Shown here: one piece after another, positions 1-11,239 of the stretch | Numbering within the stretch: the first letter of the stretch is position 1 | How the letters are laid out: the number at the start of each line of letters is the position of its first letter | Source of the DNA: Botrytis cinerea B05.10 | Lineage: Eukaryota; Ascomycota; Leotiomycetes; Helotiales; Sclerotiniaceae | Assembly (NCBI RefSeq): GCF_000143535.2 | Contig: NC_037311.1 | Span: 3,224,001 to 3,288,000 of the forward strand | DNA length: 64,000 nucleotides | Reading direction: 5' to 3' | Position numbers and translations under genes: made by a program | The notes under the pieces: model-generated | What the model saw: only the letters and a program-made list of their open reading frames with translations | The model's database searches: none | What the model was told of the DNA's origin: nothing

Positions 1-251
1 CTCGTTGGTTTCGACGTCGGTCTCTTCTCGCTTGCCACTGATAAACCACGTATCCAATTATCCATTCTATCATAAATAAAGATAATAAGAATAGCAATCC
101 AGGTCGTAATAAAGAATATCATACATATGATTCCTAACGGAGCGAAAAACCCATATATGATCGTTTCCATAACTGTGAGCTCAATTTGTGTGACATCAGT
201 GGCATTTTTAATAGCCACTATATTTTCAGCAATTTTTGGTAATGGTGACAT
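1..251 (-). CDS. Partial membrane-protein ORF running off the left edge
   Basis: A minus-strand frame is open from an ATG at 251 to the window edge, giving 83 codons without a stop. The first 28 or so residues are mildly polar. A strongly hydrophobic stretch of roughly residues 29-58, rich in Ile, Phe and Leu, follows and would span a membrane once or as a hairpin. A basic, Ser/Thr-rich segment then continues off the window. I do not recognise the family. It would be transcribed divergently from the membrane-protein gene at 1146. The chance of a random 83-codon ORF is not negligible, so the call rests mainly on the coherent membrane-segment composition. Confidence 0.35.
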   Translation of the reverse strand, partial: MSPLPKIAENIVAIKNATDVTQIELTVMETIIYGFFAPLGIICMIFFITTWIAILIIFIYDRMDNWIRGLSVASEKRPTSKPT

Positions 252-1145
252 TCTTGAATTCGAACTTGTCAATGATCAGATTCTTTCATTGTTCGAATTG
301 GAGAGATACGTACGAGGTTGAACAGTTGAGAATTTTTCAATCGCCTAGAAGATGCAGCTTTTGAAGGGTACGATTCTGATGGGGATCGAGAAATTCATTA
401 TTTGAAGAGAAAGAATTTTCACTGGTGCTAATTTCTAGTGTATGATAAAGTTTGTCAGCTATATACTATATGATCATCTGTGTGTGTTTGTCCAAATTGG
501 GCTTCCTAGAAGGTGACTAATGTAATTTTGGGAGTAGTTTTAAATCACCACCTCTCAAAGGCTCCCAATTTCCAAGTTTTGGTGCAAGACGCAAATAAAG
601 AGACACTGTAGCTGTTATCAATTTTTCTCTCTGAAGGGAAATTGGGAAAACTTTATCCCTCATTGTGTAAGTCAATCATGAGGCACTAGGGATTTCCGAG
701 ACTTCGGACTAGTTAGATGCAAATGAATTCAAATAAGAGAGGTTTGTTAATATCAATCATCGAAATCAATACGGCCTTTGAAGAATCCGTAACATATACT
801 ATCTATCTTCATGAAAATGTGATCAATTCCAGTGGTGGACATGTGACTGATGAAAATAACACATTACCAGAGCTGGCCTTTACCACAAATTGACTCGAAG
901 ATGTTAGTATGGAATGGATATGACTCTTGGCATCAAGAATTCCAAGATAATATTTTAAACTTCGGAAGATAATCTCTAGTCTAAGTCACGACCGAATAAA
1001 AGTGTTAGTTACACGCACATAGACTAATTAATCACATGAGGAGACTCAGCTTCGCTTATGGTCTCTTCAAAAAAACATATTATTCTTCCCTCGTCCATGA
1101 TATCAAGGTACATATCTCATCTCTAAATGATTCAAACCAACAACC
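252..1145. other. Intergenic, no gene seen
   Basis: AT-rich spacer between the left-edge minus-strand ORF and the plus-strand gene at 1146. It would serve as a divergent promoter region if both flanking ORFs are genes. I see no repeat or RNA gene in it. Confidence 0.5.
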
Positions 1146-1865
1146 ATGTCCCAGCAACAGAATTTAATTTCCAATCAAGATTCCTACAGAGAAACATTCA
1201 CATTAATCAATCATTTAAAGTGCATATCAACTTTTGTGCTTTTCTGGATATATTATGAATCAATCCAATATATTTACTACCTATCAAAGGGCTGGAAGGG
1301 TTGCCATCAACATCGAATTATTCTGATTGTCTTTTTTTTAGCGGGTATCTCTATAAATGAAATTCGCTCATATCTCTGTGGAGATTCTAAGATCTTCTGT
1401 GACTTAGTCGCCCGCATTACTGTACTCACTCTTATCTTTTTCGAAATTCTTATTCGTTTCAACTTGTTAGGAGAGAGATTCGAATATTTCTTTTATGTCT
1501 CATTCGAGTTTTCAGGATGGCATCCTCGATGCGTGCCAGGATGGGAGCATGCTAGAATTCAACTGCGGCTGGCCAGTGAGCTCGAAGAAGAGTATAATCA
1601 ACGGGATTTCGAACGCAGATTTGCGAGGGTTTGTAGAAGATTTGGTGGTGAAATAGATTGTGACTTCATTGAAGCTTGGATAGACAAGGATTGTGAAGTC
1701 ATAGAAGATATATTTATCAGGAAATGCCAGTCTGGATTGAGGTATCCAATCGCCGATGCCCTTACAAATAAGACATTGGAGTCATATAATGAGCTTCTAA
1801 GCCTCCGAAATTTCCGTTCCACTGCACTCGAGAATCTGGAAGATTTCAGAATGGTGATGGAATGA
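1146..1865 (+). CDS. Hypothetical multi-pass membrane protein, 239 aa
   Basis: Single-exon ORF of 239 residues; the start codon sits in a good context (ACCATGTCC). The N-terminal 110 residues hold three hydrophobic stretches at about 27-47, 57-73 and 88-107, which suggests a small polytopic membrane anchor. The C-terminal half is soluble, charged and rich in Arg and Glu, with several Cys residues in short acidic/aromatic contexts. I recognise no catalytic motif or known domain, and no function can be assigned. The surrounding 1-3 kb is AT-rich and otherwise empty. The gene may be lineage-specific. Confidence 0.5.
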   Translation: MSQQQNLISNQDSYRETFTLINHLKCISTFVLFWIYYESIQYIYYLSKGWKGCHQHRIILIVFFLAGISINEIRSYLCGDSKIFCDLVARITVLTLIFFEILIRFNLLGERFEYFFYVSFEFSGWHPRCVPGWEHARIQLRLASELEEEYNQRDFERRFARVCRRFGGEIDCDFIEAWIDKDCEVIEDIFIRKCQSGLRYPIADALTNKTLESYNELLSLRNFRSTALENLEDFRMVME

Positions 1866-3380
1866 GCTACTTTATTTTGGAACAGTAATACTTTGACGGT
1901 GCTGGAAAGTGTCAGAACGATATAGTTGTACTTTCAACCGATGGAAGAAGTTTAATGAAAGGTCAGAAATTTTCACATCTTTATAAAATACACCACTAAC
2001 ATCTATCAGACCGTCTCATGAACAAAGAATCATCAACTTATCTTTATTATTTTAAAATTGGGAGTTTCTGTACCATATATCCTGAAGAACAATGTTTTGT
2101 ATACATTTATGTGTGGTCAGATGGGTCGATTGATGGGCCTACAATTTTTAAAGGTATATTAAGATCCTTTACTTTAACTCGAAGGAATAAATACGGCATT
2201 ATTGAAGACTTCTCATACCTAAGATAGGCCGATTATTGAATTGATTTCTATGATTTCCCCGAGGCTATCAGAGCACAAGAAGGCGATTCAAATGTCCACA
2301 AAACACTCTAAAAATGATTACAATATGTTCTCGACAGATGTATGTGTTTTTTCAACAATACCATAGACCTGGGGCTATGGGTTTGGACTTAGGTTCTCAG
2401 GTTTGGTCTTTGAGACTTGGTTTTTGGTTTTTGCCTTGGAGTCTTTGGACTGAAAATTTGTAAGGGGAGACAAATTTAACGATGGTTATTATGATAAAGC
2501 GGGAATGTAAACTGGCAGAAGTTATTTCTAGAGGATTTTGATTTTTTGTCAAAAGATATGGGCGAGCTGACCGGCACGCAGCAAGGAGAGTAATGTATAT
2601 CAGTTGTGTTAGAAATGTCAGTGAAGTTAAAACAACAATGTACGATCATACGGATTCAGAATCCAACCACTTCGCAAAACCTGACTGATATCGACCAGCG
2701 AAAAGCCGAAAATAAGATTCCGATCGGAATTGGCAAAAGATCACATATACGAATCCTATATCCGATAGTGACGTCTAGCCAGACGTTCCAGAAACAAATC
2801 ACGTGATGAATCTCATTCTAGCGTCGCTTCATGACACTCGCTCCAAATCTAAGGGGGGCTAAGCGAAAGTATCTTAACATTCACCCCACAATTTTCCTCA
2901 AGTTTACTGACCAAAAAGCTTAAAGTACATACTAACTCTTATAAGCTTTTAAATCCCATTATTACAATGACTGATATGGACTTTAGCTACTGTTACTAAT
3001 TGTAGACAAGCAACGAAAACCGTAACTAGTACGGCACTTGACAGATACTGGCGCATGTCTAGGGAGAAAACTAGCAGATTCGTTCATTTTGATTTCCACA
3101 CTGAACCCTTAAACTAGAAAATCATCTGATGAAAATCTATTTAGATAGTTTCTGCCCTCAAAATAATTTTCCCATTCATCCTATGAAAAAACATCGCATC
3201 GAAAGTATTCGCAGAGTATCCTGAACACTTGACAACATCATATTCTCTTATCGCACATCGTTTACCTGCTATCATATAACCATATATTACATTTATTCAA
3301 TAGATTCATATCATCTTGCTCGATATCGTCACCACGTCATCATAGCAACACCATCTAAATACCACCTCCACATCGTAAAA
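1866..3380. other. Intergenic, no supported gene
   Basis: Holds only ORFs under 70 codons with no recognisable content (2018-2227 and 2606-2806). A G/T-rich stretch lies near 2370-2470 with short GGTTTxG-type repetition. The last 150 bases before 3381 become C/A-rich and G-poor, as in a fungal 5' leader. Confidence 0.5.
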
Positions 3381-4499
3381 ATGATCACAAAGATGATTAC
3401 CGACGGTAGATTTACCAATAGTAGCTTTCTACCAGGCACCACCTCCTCGACTACTATCTGTATACCTCCAGCACTCTCACCATCCTATCCGACTCAACTC
3501 ACTCAACCACTCTACTCTTCCGCACTCACACCCCCCACCCAACACGACAGAATACACAGCCGATCCTTCCTCCCCAACCAAACAACGCACTTAACCTCCA
3601 CACTCAAAGATCACTTCGACACACCAACAAAAGTCACATTCTACACCCTATTCTTCATCATCTGTATCGGTGTACTCACCACCCTCGCCTACATCTTCAG
3701 CTACATGTGCAAACGATTCGTGACGAAGCTTCAGAAGCGATATGAACACGAATCATATGGAGAACTTCAACGATTGGTGTCGCGAAGAATGGTACCTGGT
3801 TATCTTACTTTTGGTGGGATTCCTTCGTGTGATGCTGGGGGGGATGGAAGACCTGTTTCTAAGACTAGGAGTATGGAGAATGTGGAACATTCCAAGGCTG
3901 CCAAAGCTACCAAAGCTGCCAGAGCTGCCAGAGCTGCCAAGACGACTAATGCTACCAAAGCCACCAAAACTACCAAAACTGCCAAAGCCACCAACGATCC
4001 CAACAACGAATCCGAGTGGGAAAGCGCCCTTCCCATCCCCAACCCCCGCAAAATAGGCTGGGCCAACCCCCCGCGACCCATCCGCCGCCCACCCACCACC
4101 AAAAAACCCAGCACCCTCCGCTTTGCAGTCTCTCCACCCCGCGCCCCCCGCCCCAATCTCTCCAATCAACCCAATCCTCCCAATCCCTCGCACCCACAGA
4201 AAAGACTCCTCAGTCCCCCTCTCTCTCCCTCCTTCCTAACAATCTCCAACGCAACCCGTGCACCCATGCCGATCCCCGGCCAAGAACCATCATCGTGGGA
4301 CGCTGGGACACCCTGGGTGACAGCTGCCGACGGACTTCCGATTCTTCGGGATGAGGGAAAATTAGAGAGGGCGATGAGTCCGAATGCTGCGGAGTGGGGA
4401 GATATCGATCGGTTGATGAGGCGTCAGGGAGAACAATATGCGAGGGATAAGAAGATTTTGGATGCTGCGAGGAGAAGGGAGGGATGTAGCGGTATGTAG
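3381..4499 (+). CDS. Hypothetical single-pass membrane protein with Ala/Thr/Lys repeat, 372 aa
   Basis: Single-exon ORF of 372 residues. The N-terminal 80 residues are Ser/Thr/Pro-rich with possible N-glycosylation sites. One clear transmembrane segment spans about residues 86-110, followed by a basic stretch (CKRFVTKLQKR) that would put the remainder in the cytoplasm. Residues about 170-208 form a low-complexity A/T/K run written by imperfect 9-bp units. After this comes a Pro-rich tract and a charged C-terminal region with an EWGDIDRLMRRQGEQYARDKK-like helix. I recognise no family; the plan (short extracellular S/T region, one TM, disordered cytoplasmic tail) resembles a fungal sensor-like or cell-surface protein, which is inference only. 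A second in-frame Met at codon 5 is an equally good start. Confidence 0.6.
   Translation: MITKMITDGRFTNSSFLPGTTSSTTICIPPALSPSYPTQLTQPLYSSALTPPTQHDRIHSRSFLPNQTTHLTSTLKDHFDTPTKVTFYTLFFIICIGVLTTLAYIFSYMCKRFVTKLQKRYEHESYGELQRLVSRRMVPGYLTFGGIPSCDAGGDGRPVSKTRSMENVEHSKAAKATKAARAARAAKTTNATKATKTTKTAKATNDPNNESEWESALPIPNPRKIGWANPPRPIRRPPTTKKPSTLRFAVSPPRAPRPNLSNQPNPPNPSHPQKRLLSPPLSPSFLTISNATRAPMPIPGQEPSSWDAGTPWVTAADGLPILRDEGKLERAMSPNAAEWGDIDRLMRRQGEQYARDKKILDAARRREGCSGM
3892..3995 (+). repeat. Imperfect 9-bp coding minisatellite
   Basis: About eleven imperfect copies of a unit like CCAAAGCTG/CCAAAGCCA in tandem inside the gene at 3381. They encode the Lys-Ala-Thr-rich run. The copies differ by single bases, so the array is not a recent expansion. 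Confidence 0.7.
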
Positions 4500-5340
4500 A
4501 CCGGGTCGAGACGTTTTTGTGCTTACTAGTCTGTTGAAACAAAGAAAGGGAATACTGCAAGATAGAGAACTTAAGAAGAAAAAGTAAGGGCATATAAACA
4601 AAAGGATTGAAAGTTCGCGATTGTAAATTCTCGCATGTTAGAAAAAGTAGGGCATAAGCATCATGGATGAAAGAATTAGGAAGCGGCATTCACAAAAGTT
4701 TAATATACATGATAGTATGGAAGAGACCTGGATATATCAACAGATTGTTATAAACAGATTGTAAACATAATTGATGTTTTGTCATTTATCTTTTGCAAAT
4801 TGTGACGTGATGGAATATGTTATGTCTGATGAATTCTGTATACCCTTCCTCTTCGTGAGATCATGAGTGTCCCCTCTGATGTGTTGAAGAAAGATACAAG
4901 ATGCCGTATGCTTTAAAGGCCAGAGTGTCATGACTTGCAGAGGTACAATGTACTCCCGCATCATGCAATTTGCTTCATCGCTGAAGATATTGCCGATACA
5001 TCCCATTCTGTAGGAAAAGGGGGGGGGGGGGGGGGGGGGGAGAGCAAAAGAGAAAGTCAAGATAAGAGACCAAGCACAATAAATTATATAAAAATAATGA
5101 ATGCGGAAGCAATAGGATATTATTAATCAACTACCATTCCCTCATTCTGAAAAGTCCGCGTAAAATTCTGACTCCGCGGCCAACACCCAATTACTCCACA
5201 TATATACCATTTTCGTTATTCATAATTATATACAATTACAAGTCCAAAGCGCCTGGGGTGCATGATATCGCATCCCAATATATTCCTCCATGGTATTACT
5301 GACAAAGAATGAATTTGTGAACAGGAACGCTACTTATTCG
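4500..5340. other. Convergent intergenic region
   Basis: Spacer between the plus-strand gene ending at 4499 and the minus-strand gene ending at 5341, so it holds both 3' untranslated regions. It contains the G22 tract at 5019-5040. I see no gene. Confidence 0.5.
5019..5040 (+). repeat. Homopolymer tract G22
   Basis: Twenty-two consecutive G between AAAA and AGAG in the convergent intergenic region. It is probably length-variable and error-prone in sequencing. Confidence 0.9.
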
Positions 5341-6518
5341 TCATTCCTTTTTTGCTTTTCTAAAGAATTTTGCGAAACTTTTCTTGGATCTCAATTGTAA
5401 TGTAGGGGCTGCGTCTTCATATGTACTGCCAATTTCAACCATACCCGGAATTGCTGATGGAGCCCACGGTAATGGTTTTGATCTAAGAGTTGCATCCGAC
5501 AAGGAAATTTTGGTCATTCGACTATTAGAACGTGTTGTTCTTGGAGTGCTCACATCGTTCTTTTTTAATGTATCACGATAACGGGCTTGGTTTTTTGATG
5601 AAGGAACCTTTTTACACTCTGGAATTGGAGGAGGCCGCCGCGAAGGAATAAATCCACTTGGGCCAAATTTGTTGGGCGTGATTTCACTTTGTTGAGAAAC
5701 TAGTAAATCTGATGGGAGCGAAGATTTTCGTCGAGGCAATGGTGAAGGTGTATCATTCATAGAAGGTGGCAAATACTCAGCCTCCACATGATCCATCATG
5801 GTGTTGAAAGCGGATAGAGGTGTTGTTTTGCTGTACGTAGTATTGCGCTTGTGTAAGTCTTGTGAGTTCCTCTGAGCTGGTGCTGTTTTCGGTCTATGTT
5901 GTTCCATATAATAGTTGACCTTTCGTCGGAGATTGATATTTTGCTCCTCTAATATCTTTGCTGCATTTTCAGCCGCAATAGCCCGCTCAAGAAGACGCTT
6001 ATTCTCTGCCTCGAAGTCATTAATAGCTTCAATGGCAGTAGCTGCATGTAACTAAGGATATGAATGAGTATTGATACTATAAGGTAGACTTTCAATAGGG
6101 GACTCACCGAACGTGTAGGACTAAGTGGGGACTTCGGATCCATATTAATTTTTTGGGGTTTGACTGCCCCAGGAGAAGTATCTTCTAGTTCAGCAATAAA
6201 TGATGATGTGGCTGAGTTCGGGGAAGCATTTGTAGCTGCCGAAGATAATTCGAAAACGGAATCGACGGCGGAGATAGGTGTCATTCTATCGGGGGAAAAT
6301 TGTTTTGAATGTTGTCGACCTGGTATATAGTTCCATGCACCTTGTGGGGTAACGAGCAGACTCAAGGTAGGAGTTGGGCCATTTGCATTTCGACGACGAG
6401 GAGTGGTAGATGAGCGAAGGTTATCTTGAGAAATTGCATTCTTCATCATTGTTCGTTTTGAGTGAGGAGTCTGTTGGGGCCTTTCCCTTGGCTGCATTTG
6501 AGACACAACATGAGGCAT
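5341..6518 (-). CDS. Hypothetical protein with central coiled coil, two exons, 373 aa
   Basis: Two exons, 6518-6108 and 6051-5341, joined across a 56-nt intron (6107-6052) with a GTGAGT donor and a TTAG acceptor. The phase is 0, so the reading frame is kept and the total is 373 codons. The N-terminal 130 residues are Ser/Thr/Pro-rich and probably disordered, with SP motifs. Right after the junction comes an Ala/Glu/Leu-rich helix of about 35 residues (AAENAAKILEEQNINLRRK), a likely coiled coil. The C-terminal 190 residues are basic and low-complexity and end in a Lys/Phe-rich tail. I recognise no enzyme or DNA-binding domain. The plan is compatible with a scaffold or a nuclear protein, but no function can be assigned. 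Confidence 0.65.
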
Positions 6519-7952
6519 GATTTCACGCCTTTCTCAGGGGTTTTACAAGTAACCCCCCAAAAAAAGTGGTTGTCCAAGCAAGTGGTAAACCTCGATGCTA
6601 AAGGTTCAAGGAAATCTTGACACGGGAATATCCGTACAAACAATTCATCCGAGAACCCCGAGAAAAGGTACGGTCGGGAAATTGCTAAAGAAGTTGTTTC
6701 CATGTGACGTATGATCTGAACGACGTTTAATTTTTCACATTGAAAACTGGCCTCGAAATAATTGAATTGTAATCAAGGCAGGCTTAGATGTAAGGGGTGA
6801 GGCTGGGTCATAGACAAACAGATATATAAATATTGTAGGATTGGACCCCATCTCACATTATAGTTTTCGACTCGAGCTGGAAGCCTCGATCAATCATCTC
6901 AAGTGTGCGAGTATGCGGCAACGATGCTGCGGCCTCGTGTCTCAATGGCAAGAGCCATTGTGAACCACTCGATTCAACACAGTAACCTGAAACAGACGAA
7001 AAAGCGTCGATTCAAATTATGCAGACGAATCATAAAAGACATAAAAACTTTCGTAACCGCCATGGGGGCGGTCGCTTATCTGGTCATCACTACATCCAAC
7101 CAAACGCGAACCAACGCTTGCGGCGCAGTAGAAATACTCGGAAGTAAAGCAAGAACAAGTAGTGTGAGAGAAGAAAAAGGCACGCGATTGGTAGTAGATG
7201 ATAACAGTAAAAGAGATCAAGTAAGAGAATGGGAATACGGAGAAAAGATGCCTTGTATTCGATTCTCAAAGAGAGTTTCAGGTGCTGCAATGCACCCTCA
7301 CCTACATCGCAAGTGTGTTCTTCGTATAAGCATGGAAACGCAAGCATTCAATGGCACTTCTTGCAATAACGATGAATGTATCGCGAGTTTCGAAAATAGA
7401 ACAGGATGAATGAGGAAGCCTTGGAGTTAGATGATGGCGTCCACATGATCGTATTTGCTGCATATGTACATGTATGTATAACTGTGAGATGTGTATCGAC
7501 CGGATTTCCTTGATTATATATCATTCTTGTTGGTGAAGGAAGAGAAGCAAACAAACGTTGTATAACACGGGAAAACACCAAAATCCTCACTACTCGGGAC
7601 CGTTTGATATGGAGAAACCCAAGATGTGGAATATGGGCAAGCCCCTCTCTACGTGATGTTCAGGAGTGTTCGGGAGAATTTCCATCTTCAAGGTCCGAAG
7701 GATTTCGGGGTCAGAGAATATCGGCTAGTCTGAGATAGGAATAGAGCAGAAAGGTGAAGCTCAGCTACGGCTATGGGTGCTCGTGCCAATTGAAAATACG
7801 GCGGACGATAGAGGCAAATAATGCTGGTAAGCTTCATCACTCGTATCTTGCAGGCACGGTGCTTATCGCTATCTTTCTTTTCTAGTAACGAATTTGGACT
7901 CTTGCTTTGTTCTTCTCCTTCACCAATTCAATCACTCCAATAGTTAAATAAT
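6519..7952. other. Divergent intergenic region
   Basis: About 1.4 kb between the divergent genes at 6518 (-) and 7953 (+). It holds a 168-codon ORF (6903-7409) of Arg/Lys/Cys-mixed composition that looks like chance reading. A donor-like GGTAAG near 7827 and an acceptor-like TTCTAG near 7886 could bound a leader intron of the FHA gene. Nothing else is recognisable. Confidence 0.4.
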
Positions 7953-8963
7953 ATGGCCTCACCTGCATCCTCAAATCGTCAGCAGGATCATTCTTCACGG
8001 CGACATTCTAGGTCCCCCTCCACAGATTCCGAAGGGGAGAGAAGGCGGAGGAGGCGCAGGAGAGAGCGAGAGGCTGACCGTGGATCAACTCGTACCGACA
8101 GGCATGATGATCGTTCCAGAGGCACGAGAGATCAATACGAAGATAAAGTGAGATACCGCAGAAGGTCGCGCAGTCCAGTTGATTCAGATTCTTCCCGGCA
8201 AAAAGTCAATCGAGATTCGCATCGCAGAAGATCGCGCAGTCCCCGACGAAAGGATGATCGAGATTCACATCGCAGAAGAGATAGATCTCGAGACCGAAGA
8301 CGGAATAAGGATGGAAATGCAAATGACAATACCAGGTCGGCGGAATCAACGACAAACTTGGTAGCGTCTCGAAAACAAAACGGTCCGCTACCATCCCAAG
8401 CTGCATCGTTTCAATCGAAAAAAGATCCATCCTCAACAGCCCTTGTCACCACCGGAGACGAGCCAGTACCTGAAAAAGAGAAGCCGAATTTAGGACACAC
8501 GGGGATCTTGGCAGCAGCTTCAAATACAATTACACAGGCAGATGGGAATTCTATAGTTCTAAAATATCACGAACCACCTGAAGCATGCAAGCCACCATCT
8601 AAAGACGATTGGAAACTTTTTGTGTTTAAAGGCGCCGACATTATCGAAACCATTGATTTGAGTTCCAAGAGTTGCTGGCTTGTTGGTCGAGAACGTGCCG
8701 TGGTGGATTTAGCTGCAGAACATCCAAGCATCAGCAAACAACATGCCGTCATACAGTTCAAAGCGACAGAGAAGATGAACGAATTTGGCGATAAGATTCG
8801 CAAAGTGAAGCCATACTTGATCGATCTCGAATCTGCGAACGGTACGATGATGAACAAAGATCCGGTGGACGCGAGTCGATACGTTGAGTTAATGGATAAG
8901 GACATGATACAATTTGGTCACAGCACCAGAGAGTACGTCCTAATGTTGGCACCGAGAACTTAA
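7953..8963 (+). CDS. PML1: FHA-domain pre-mRNA retention/splicing factor (Pml1/SNIP1 type)
   Basis: Single-exon gene of 336 residues with the plan of SNIP1 and yeast Pml1, a subunit of the RES complex that acts on the spliceosome and retains unspliced mRNA in the nucleus. Residues 1-130 are an arginine/serine domain dense in RS, SRSP and RRR motifs. A disordered linker follows. From about residue 205 to the end lies the FHA domain. Its phosphothreonine-binding signatures are visible: GR in LVGRERAVVD near 245, SxxH in SISKQHAV near 259, and the NG turn in ESANGTMM near 295. The domain ends 6 residues before the stop, as expected for this family. Yeast Pml1 is shorter because it lacks the long RS region, so the protein is closer to SNIP1 of animals and plants. 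Assignment is strong. Confidence 0.88.
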   Translation: MASPASSNRQQDHSSRRHSRSPSTDSEGERRRRRRRREREADRGSTRTDRHDDRSRGTRDQYEDKVRYRRRSRSPVDSDSSRQKVNRDSHRRRSRSPRRKDDRDSHRRRDRSRDRRRNKDGNANDNTRSAESTTNLVASRKQNGPLPSQAASFQSKKDPSSTALVTTGDEPVPEKEKPNLGHTGILAAASNTITQADGNSIVLKYHEPPEACKPPSKDDWKLFVFKGADIIETIDLSSKSCWLVGRERAVVDLAAEHPSISKQHAVIQFKATEKMNEFGDKIRKVKPYLIDLESANGTMMNKDPVDASRYVELMDKDMIQFGHSTREYVLMLAPRT

Positions 8964-10425
8964 GCAAAAGGAGGTTGTCATCTATGGTAACATACTTTCG
9001 GAAGTTCCTTTCATACTCATCATGCTATACGATTTGTACCATATCAAAGAAGCAGAAGTCAGCTGCAACCCATCACCAGATTTTGAAACCGTGCGGAGGG
9101 ACGAAGATCTCTTGAAGGAAAGGAAGATGCATGTGTTGAAAGATTAACTTTACCATACTAACTACTCCACCATGTCTCACTTGACTTTGCCGCCAGTACA
9201 ACCTATCAAGGTCACCGCGGTAATGTCGCCGAGAATCGTAAATAGAGTTTCAAAGCTTGAATGATGTAGGGCCGTCTGGGCAATTAGGGAGAGAGAAAAG
9301 TGCCGGTGCTAATATAGCTCGTTGTGGACAAATCACATTGAACTTGGCATTACAAACTTTGAGCCTCATAAATTGTCACTTGCTTCATCTGTGAAGACGT
9401 AATATTTCGTAATATGAAGATTGGATGTATACTTGACACATGGGGCAGATTCGAATGGCAAAACCCCGAGTGAGAGCTGTACGCCTCGATTGTCTCGATG
9501 GAGTCACACTCTCTAGGTAGAACTCTATCCTATCAGCCCCGTTCACGTGATTGCCTGTTTTACGACATGATGTTTACATAACTATGTGTTGGGTTGTATT
9601 GCATTGGTTGGCCCTCATGATAATAGTAGATCTGTGTCCTGAGATCGACATGGAGAGAGTGTAAGCCTCGATGGATGTGAATGGGGCTCTTTGTACGTAC
9701 TGTGAGGTATTTGAGCTGGGCGGGTGCACTCCCGCTATCGTGTGTGTATGTTCGCCTGGTCTGGTGGCCTCAAGAGTGAATGGACGGTCCGTAGCGATAC
9801 GTATCCGCTACGAGGTTGGAGTCGGCATGTGTCTGGCATTTGACGACGTCGTTGCGCATCTGGCAGTGCTGCGCGTAGGAAGGAATGATTTGCGTGGTTT
9901 GTGTGATGTCATTGGCAGTTTTGATGGCACGTTTAGGCTGCTCTCCATCTTGCATTTGCGTTCTTGTAGGTGAGGGGGGTTCATGTATGATGCTGGCTGT
10001 GGGAGATGTCTGGAGTAAATGGAGCATCAAATGAACAATCACTCACGTCTTCAAACTTTTGTAAAAATTATCAAGACCACTCCCAATCTCAATTGTGCAT
10101 CCCCAAGTTCCCCTGGTGCTAACACAAATAGATCCGCACAGTAATGCTGACGCTGACGCTGGCGCTGACACTGGTCGGATGCTGGCAATGACGGCGCCAT
10201 CCCGCAGACAAAGCATCGCTAGGATTGGATGTCCCTGCCCGTACCCGTAATCAATCCCTACAAGCGTCTCTCATCCTGTCCACCACATTCGCCATTTTTA
10301 GAGTTAAAGTTGGGAGATGGCGAGGACGGTTTGCGAATGGGGATAGCAAGGGAACATGATTGGGGAGGGACGTTTGCAAGGAGGAGGAGGAGGAGGTGGT
10401 GGAAATACAAACCATGAGATGTGGG

Positions 10426-10516
10426 AGGGGAAGGGGAGGGGGAAGGGGAAGGGGAAGGGGAAGGGGAAGGGGAAGGGGAAGGGGAAGGGGAAGGGGAAGG
10501 GGAAGGGGAAGGGGAA
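10426..10516 (+). repeat. GGGGAA hexanucleotide microsatellite, about 15 units
   Basis: Nearly perfect head-to-tail GGGGAA (purine-only) array. It generates spurious ORFs of Gly-Lys/Gly-Arg on the plus strand and Pro-Phe on the minus strand. Such purine tracts can form triplex or G-quadruplex structures. Confidence 0.92.
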
Positions 10517-11159
10517 TGGGAAGTTCCTCAATCGTTTTAGTCTCTTAATCATAACTCGATGAACCGCTTCACCCCTTCACCCCTTCACCCCTTGAACGCT
10601 TTAACGCTTTTATCCTATTACGACGCGTCAAATCCATTTCATAGCCACCGGCAGCCCTACTGATGATTCTGATGACATGACGCCCCAGAAAACTATTCCG
10701 CTTCCATATATAACCCTAGCCCGCTACTCTAATCCGACACCCCAGTCTCGCATCCCCCATGTCGCCAGCTGACTGCAATAATCCTCAAAATGTTTTCACA
10801 TCCATCCCACCATCATCCAGCTTCGCGCCCTCTTCACACCCCTTCGCACCACGCAAAATACACATCCTCTTGGAGATATCTATTACGGCATTGCTTCAAT
10901 CATGTCTCAAACCCAATAATCTTTGCTCTTGTGGCGTCTTATATACTTTTCTTCCCCCGTGTGACTAACACCCCAACCTCCATTAGCGCGTGCCACAATC
11001 TTCACGGGTACAGTTATATTCATATACACCGAGGTCGTATATGCCCTGGGTACGTCAATCGAGTCAGGCAGACGTCTCCGATGCTTTGCGTCCGCAGGCT
11101 TACTTTCCACAGTCTTCATGACACCTTACTTGCTTTTGTGATTCCATCCTTCATTCGTC

Positions 11160-11167
11160 TATATAAG
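11160..11167 (+). promoter_or_regulatory. TATA-like element upstream of the hydrolase-NB gene
   Basis: TATATAAG lies 73 bp before the ATG at 11240, followed by a pyrimidine-rich stretch (CTTCACTCTTTC). Spacing and context fit a core promoter, although fungal TATA boxes are loosely placed. Confidence 0.3.
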
Positions 11168-11239
11168 TCTTCACTCTTTCATGCTTATATACGCAGCCAG
11201 TGAACTCGAGCTTCATCGCGGGCCAACGAAGTTCTCGAC

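Larger units (their letters stand above)
8964..11239. other. 2.3-kb intergenic region, promoter side of the hydrolase-NB gene
   Basis: No convincing gene. ORFs at 9671-9973 and around 10300-10560 are composition artefacts. The region contains a short GCTGAC-type tandem near 10144-10172, the GGGGAA array at 10426-10516 and a CCCTTCA tandem near 10567-10594. From about 10750 onward the plus strand is CT-rich, typical of a fungal upstream or leader region. A TATA-like element lies at 11160-11167. Confidence 0.5.

Noticed and set aside
3753..4354. Several long ORFs in other frames over the gene at 3381, including Gly/Trp-rich and Leu/Val-rich ones
   Set aside because: They are created by the 9-bp repeat and C-rich composition; the plus-strand frame at 3381 has a proper start, a TM segment and coherent ends.
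6925..6990. tRNA-like stretch (TCTCAATGGCAAGAGC with a later CGATTCAA)
   Set aside because: No acceptor stem pairs and the T-arm cannot be closed.
6903..7409. 168-codon plus-strand ORF in the divergent intergenic region
   Set aside because: Mixed basic composition with no domain, poor leader and overlapping ORFs on the other strand; more likely chance.
10304..10562. Three ORFs of Gly-Lys, Gly-Arg or Pro-Phe repeats
   Set aside because: All are direct translations of the GGGGAA microsatellite.
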